From positions 186,001 through 250,000 of the forward strand of contig NZ_AOHO01000078.1 in assembly GCF_000342005.1 (NCBI RefSeq): a stretch of DNA of 64,000 nt. Reading direction: 5' to 3'. How positions within the stretch are numbered: position 1 is the first letter of the stretch; each line of letters starts with the position of its first letter. Positions 57,501 to 63,500 of the stretch are shown here, in pieces. The notes beneath the pieces were generated by a model that ran no database searches, had not been told where the DNA came from, and saw nothing but the letters and a program-made list of their open reading frames with translations. The stretch is from Amycolatopsis decaplanina DSM 44594 (lineage in GTDB: Bacteria; Actinomycetota; Actinomycetes; Mycobacteriales; Pseudonocardiaceae). The translations under genes and the position numbers were made by a program.

Positions 57501-60500
57501 GTCAGACCTTCCGGCGGCATGACATGGGGCAGCAGCCGCGTCCGCAGCGCGACGATCTCGTTCCGCGGGATCTCGGCGAGCAGATCGGCCATCTGTTCCA
57601 CCTGCTGCGCCAGCGACGACCGCGAATCCTCGTCGAACTGCACCAGGCTGTCCTCATAGGTCGGGGGCTCGTCGGCGACGAGATGCTCGCTGTAGACCGG
57701 TGCACCGTCGGAGTGCCGAGTGCTGCCCGCGTTCTCCGCTTCGTCATAAGTCGGCAGGTCCGCTTCCCACAGATCTTCGCTGTAGAACCCGCGGCCCGGC
57801 TCGGGAAACTGGCCGAACGGCGTTTCCCGGTCCACGTTCCGCATTCGGCGGCTGCTCAAGCGAACGGCTTCGGCCGCCTGGCGTACCTCACCCAGCTCGG
57901 TCCACGCGTAGGTCGGGTGTTCACCGTGGACCAGCAGGTCGGTCATCATCGTCGTGATGCCCTCGTGGAATGCCTGCCGGATTCGTTCGGGGACCCCGCC
58001 CGGCACCGTCGGTGGCAGGGCGCCCAGCAGGTCCTCCGCCTCCTGGCGGCGCAACTGCTCCTGCCAGTACAGTTGTTCCCGCAGTCGTCGCTGGTCCTCG
58101 TCCCGGCTCTGGTTCTCGTCCAAGGGCAGCGGTTCCCCCTGCCGTCGTTCGTCCAGGCGGGCCCGGGCCCGGTCGATCCGCTCCTGGAAGCGCGCGAGCT
58201 CCGTCTCGGCCCATGCGGCGAGGTCGTCGAACTCGGCCAGCCGCTCGAATCCAGCCCGAAGTTCCGAGGCTAGGCTTTCGGCGTCCGAATCCCGCGACAA
58301 CGCCAGTGCCACCGAGTCGGTCATCGACTGCCACAACCGTTGCTGCTCGGCGGCGTCGGGTCCATAACCCACCCTGGGACGCGGACGTTCTCCGAGCAGT
58401 GCCGCCGCCTCACGGAGTGCGCCAACCTGCGGAGCCATCTGCCGGGACTCGCGGGACAACCGGGCCTCGAACTCGGCCACGGCCGCGGGCAGCCGCCCCG
58501 GCTCCGGAGTGACTCCGCCTTCGGGGGCAGGCTCGCTCATCCACTCGGCCGGCCCCTGAAGGTCCGCGATGTACCGCCCGTCGGCCTGGCGCCTGAGCAC
58601 GTCTTCGTCCGCATAGAGGCTGTCGTCGTCTGACGGCTCATTCGAGTCGTCTGAGATCAAGCCCGCGCGTGCCGTCTCGGTCGGCACCGGGGAAGGTGTC
58701 GAAGGCTCTTCAAAGCCCAGCCATTCGCGGGCGGCCGGATCCACTGGCTCGGGCACGGCGACCGTTGACTGCAACCTGGTCAGTGCCAGCGGCACGCCGG
58801 TGTAGTGCGTACGGACGCTCGGCAGATCCCGCAGTTCCTCGGCGCTCTCCCGCAGCGGCGCGACGTGCGGATCGTCCCAGGCCGCGCGAGGAGACGCACC
58901 CGAGGAGATCAGGTCCGTCAACAGCGTCGCGAGCCCGTCGTGGACGAGCTGCCGGGCCGCGGTGTCCGCGTCGGCCGCCGCACGGGGCAGCGCACCGATC
59001 AGCGACTGGACCGCCTGCCGGGCGGACGTCACCGCCTGCGGCGCGGTCTGCTCACGCTGCCGAATCCGCTCCCCGGCGGCATCGACCCGCTCTTCCCACC
59101 GCAGCCACACCCGCTGGGCCTTCGACGGTACTTCGGCCGGAACCGGATCGGTGGTCACGGGCTGCTCGTTCCTGTCCGCCTGTCGAACCTGCCCCAGGAT
59201 CTCCATCGCGGTCCGGGTGTAATGCGCGGTCTCCGCCGGACCACGCAATGTCTCCAGATCCCCGCGCAGTCGCACGACCTCCGGACGGTGCCAGGCGACG
59301 CGGGCGTTCATCCCCCCAGCGATGTGATCGGTCATGATCGACACGAGCCCTTCGTGCAGGGTCTGCCGCGACCACTCGTCCACAGTGGACGCAGCGGCGG
59401 GAAGCATGCCCACCAATCCTTCGGCCTCGGCGCGTGCCCGTTCGACGGGCACCCTGGAGGCCCGCATACCCTCCTCCCGCTCCTCGACCCGCTCGGTCGC
59501 CGCCAGGATCGCCTCCGTCCACTTCTCCATCGCCTGCTGCTCCAGCACCTCCAGCGAGGTGCGGGCGTAGTGCGGGTTCTCCGTCGGGCCCCGCAGCGAC
59601 TCCAGCGCACCGCGGAATCGAGCGACGTCCCCGTCCTCCCACGCGTCCGCGCGACTCGTGCCACCGGAGATCAGATCCGTCAGCATCGAGATGAGCCCAT
59701 CGTGCAGGGTCTGGCGGGTCTCCTCGTCCACACCGGCCAATCCGGGCGGCAACTCTCCCGCCCACTCCTCGGCCTCGGCTCGCGCCCGATCGGCCGGTAC
59801 CACCGACGGAAGCGAACCCTCCATCCGCTCCTCCACCCGACCGGATGCCTCCAGGATCGGCTCCAGCCACTCCTCCAGCGCCCGCTCGCCCAGATCCTCC
59901 ACAACGGACGATCCGGTGTCCTCGTAGGCGGCACCGTCCCGCTGCTCCTCGAACTCCGGCAAGGTCTGGACGGTGGCCTCGGCCCGCTCGGCTTCCAATG
60001 CCGCGATTTCAGCGAACGGCAGCCTCATGTAATGCGACGGGTGTCCCGGCCCTCGCAACGACTCAGCAGCCTCCCGGACCTGAGTCACCGTGGGATCCCG
60101 CCAGGCAGCCTGGAACGAGGCCCCGTTCAGCAGCGCATCGGTCAGCAACGCCACAAGACCTTCGTGGAGGAAGAAGCGAACCCCGTCATCGGCTTCCGCG
60201 ACCGCGTCGGGCAACCCGCGCACCAACCGTTCCGCCTGCCCACGGGCTCGCCTTACCTCATCCGGCGAGTGGATCGCACGCTCGTCAAGCCGCGCCCGAA
60301 TCTCCGTGATGGGCGTAGACCACGTCCGCGTCGCCTCACGGGCCTCGGCGGCCGGCGAGTTCTCTTCGGCCTCCGCAAGCCCGTCCTCGTCGAAGCCGTT
60401 CTGCTGTGACGAGACGTCTTCGTCAGGCTCGATGTCAGACCACGAGAACTCCTCATCGATCCAGGTTCTGGGTCCGGGTTCGGGTGCCGCCTCGATCCCG

Positions 60501-63500
60501 GGGCGGAAGCCGGGATTCGGATGATACGTCCCCAGCTCTCCACCCTCGGAGATCTCATGGGCACCACGGATGAAGCGCGGCCGCACGCCGCCGGGGAACA
60601 CGACCTCTTCCTCGTGCTCGTACAGCCGATCATGGGCCAAGGAAGTGTCGTTGATGACGATCCCGCCCGGCGCCTCGATCTCGTACCGGAACCGTCCCAG
60701 GTAGGCCCCGCCGGTCAACGGGTTGAGGTGTAGCCGCGGGTCACGGGTCGACGAGACGAAGACCGTGACGGAGTCGGCGACCGTTCTGCCCATCAGGTCG
60801 TAACCGACCCGGCCGTACGGTGTCAGTCCGTCACCGAATACGTTCGCCGGTGTCCGGTGGTCGTATCGGTAGAGCGGTTCGTCCGACGTCCGCCACACCG
60901 GGTCCCACTGTTCGATCTCGCTCACAGGCACGTCGAAGACCGCCACAGCCGCCAACTCGCGTTGGTCGACCCTGTAGCTGTGCGCCAATTGGTCCACATC
61001 GGACACAGTGGGAGACACCTCCGCGGAAGCGGGCCGGACCGGGCCGAGGAGCTGCACCGCGGTCAGCGTGTAATGCGCCTCCCCCACAGAGCCGCGCAAC
61101 GCCTCCAGTTCACCGCGCAACCCCGCCACAACCGGACTGTGCCAAGCCAAACGCGGCTCGGTACCCCCCGCGATCGCATCGGTCAGCATCGACACCAGAC
61201 CATCATGCAAAAGCTGACGCGCCTCCTCGTCCGCCCCCTCCACAGCGGAGGGCAACCCACGCGTCAACTCCTCTGCCTTGGCCCGCGCTCGCTCGACCGC
61301 GCCCACCGATTCCGGCGAACCGTCCTCCAGTTCCTCAACCCGACCCGACGCCTCCATGATCGGCGTCAACCACTTCTCCAACGCTCGCTCGGCGTCGGCG
61401 ACCAGATCGGTAGTTGCCTCCGGCTCCGGTGCCTGCCTCGATATCTCCGCCGCGGTCAGCGTGTAGTGCGCGCTTTCCACCCGCCCACGCAACGCTTCGA
61501 GCTCGGAACGCAATCGCGTGACATCCGCCTCCGCCCAGGCAGCCTCGGCACGCACCCCTTCGGCGATCAGGTCGGTCAGCATCGACACCAGACCGTCATG
61601 CAGGAACTGGAACGTATCCTCGTCGACGGCGGATCGCACGGACGGCGGTTCACGCACCAGCCCTTCGGCCTCGGCACGCGCCCGCTCGACAGGCACCGCC
61701 GACGGCAGCGAACCTTCCTCCCGCTCCCCAACCCGACCCGACACCTCCATGATCGCCTCCGACCACTCCGCCAAGGCGACGTCCGCCCTCTCGAGGACGT
61801 CGTGTCCTGCCGAAACCGGCCGTTCACTGTCCATATCGGACACGACGTCTTCGAGAGCGGGGAGCGGGAACCCGATTCCCACCTCGGCACCGGAACGCGA
61901 GCGCACGGCCACCGAGTCCGCTTCGGGCAAATCGACATCGGGGTACGGCCTCGGCGAAGTTCGTGACGCCGGACCTCCCATGACCAGCCCGTCCTCGGAA
62001 TGGCTGTCGTCGGCATACCCGTCGCCCGAGAAGCCCTTGAACGTCTCGTCCAACCGGATGGGCGCCGCCCCTCCGTTCCCGAAGGCGGCGTCGACCACCG
62101 GCCGGGCGACGTTGTCCACCTCCTCCGGCACCTCTTGGATCGTCTCGGGCAGATGTACGTACATGTCGTCGAAGGGAGACCGCCAGTGCGCGGCCGTCTC
62201 GGGCGGGGACTCGTGCGTCGGGAAGAAGTTGCCGACATGTCCACCGGATGGTCGATGGACCGAAACCTGAAGAAGGCCGTCGTTGCCCCCGAACCTCCGC
62301 GCGGGCGAAGGGCGTCGCCCGCCGTGCCGGGAGATTTCGGGGCTGTCGCTACGCGATGTCCCACCGCCTCGCGACGACGTGAGGCTGGTGGCACGATGTC
62401 TGCTCAATTCGACTTCACTCGCCGTGCGGCGCAGATCGAGGGGCGAGATCTCTCCAACCGACGAGGCGATGCTCGACCGCCTTCGCCCGCGTGAAGCAGC
62501 GGAGGCGATATCGGATTGTTCCTCCTCGGCTCGATGCGGAGGCGAGCCGTCGGAGTCGGGGAGGGTGAACTCCTCGACCGGAGCCCCGCTCTCCTCGGGG
62601 GCCGCACTCGCCTCCTCGCCGGCGAGGTAAGGGAAGTACTTGGCGCTCGCCTCCACCTCACCGTCGGCCGCCCAAGCGACGAACTCCTCCGGCGTGAACA
62701 CGGTCGGGCCGGGGTCCCTCGGGTGGTTCAGTACGAACACCTGCCTCCCGTCCACAGTGGCCGCCTGCAGGTAGACCGCGTGATCCGGGGTGGACAACAG
62801 TGCGCCGCCTTCGGCCGCCACCTGTTGCCAGAATGACGCCAGCTGCGCCGCCGTTCGCACTGTCCCCGCCACCGGGAGATTTGACCGCGTGTCGTCCGGC
62901 AACGAGCTAGAGCCGAACCGGGCGTCGTCCGATTCCGGTGCGAGCTGCGTCCCCACCTTGTCCAGATAGGACCCGTGGTCGACCTGCGCCAGGCGGCGGC
63001 TTCCCCGGTCCACAATCAGCGGCGACACCAGCATCCTGCTCAGCCGGCTGTCGCGCAGAACCTTCCGCGTGAGCACCGGCACCTGGTCGACATTCAATTC
63101 GGCGGCAGCGAGCTTCTGCATGGACCTGGCCCAGCGCGCGGTCAGCGCCCGCCATTCCCGCCGCCCGGCGCCGTCTGTCCGATCCGCGGCAGCCAGCCGG
63201 AGTGCGCGCTGTTCGAGGGCGGCGAACTCGGCTCGTGAGTCGGCGACCCGTTTCCGGACCATCTCCTCCTGGGTGCGTCCGAAGGGCCGATCGAGCCGGG
63301 ATCGGCTCTCGGTACTCGCTTGGGCGAGGCCGTGTTCGGTCGCGTTCGCCACGGCCCGCCCCACCTGCAGCAGCCCTGCCAGCGTCGGCACCCTGCTGCG
63401 GACACCCGTATCGATGGCGGCGGGTGTGGCGGTGTTGAGGAAGTACTGTTCCTCATGCCCCGTGGCGGCGAACAACGCTTCCGTCAGCACCGCGGGGTTG

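Noticed and set aside
57300..57640. An eighth helical repeat in the giant protein
   Set aside because: Only the predicted helical character and an AW element match; the LHDGLVSMLTDL core is absent.
58805..60409. Plus-strand frame of 534 codons over the helical repeats
   Set aside because: It is an antisense shadow whose apparent internal repeats simply mirror the minus-strand repeats.
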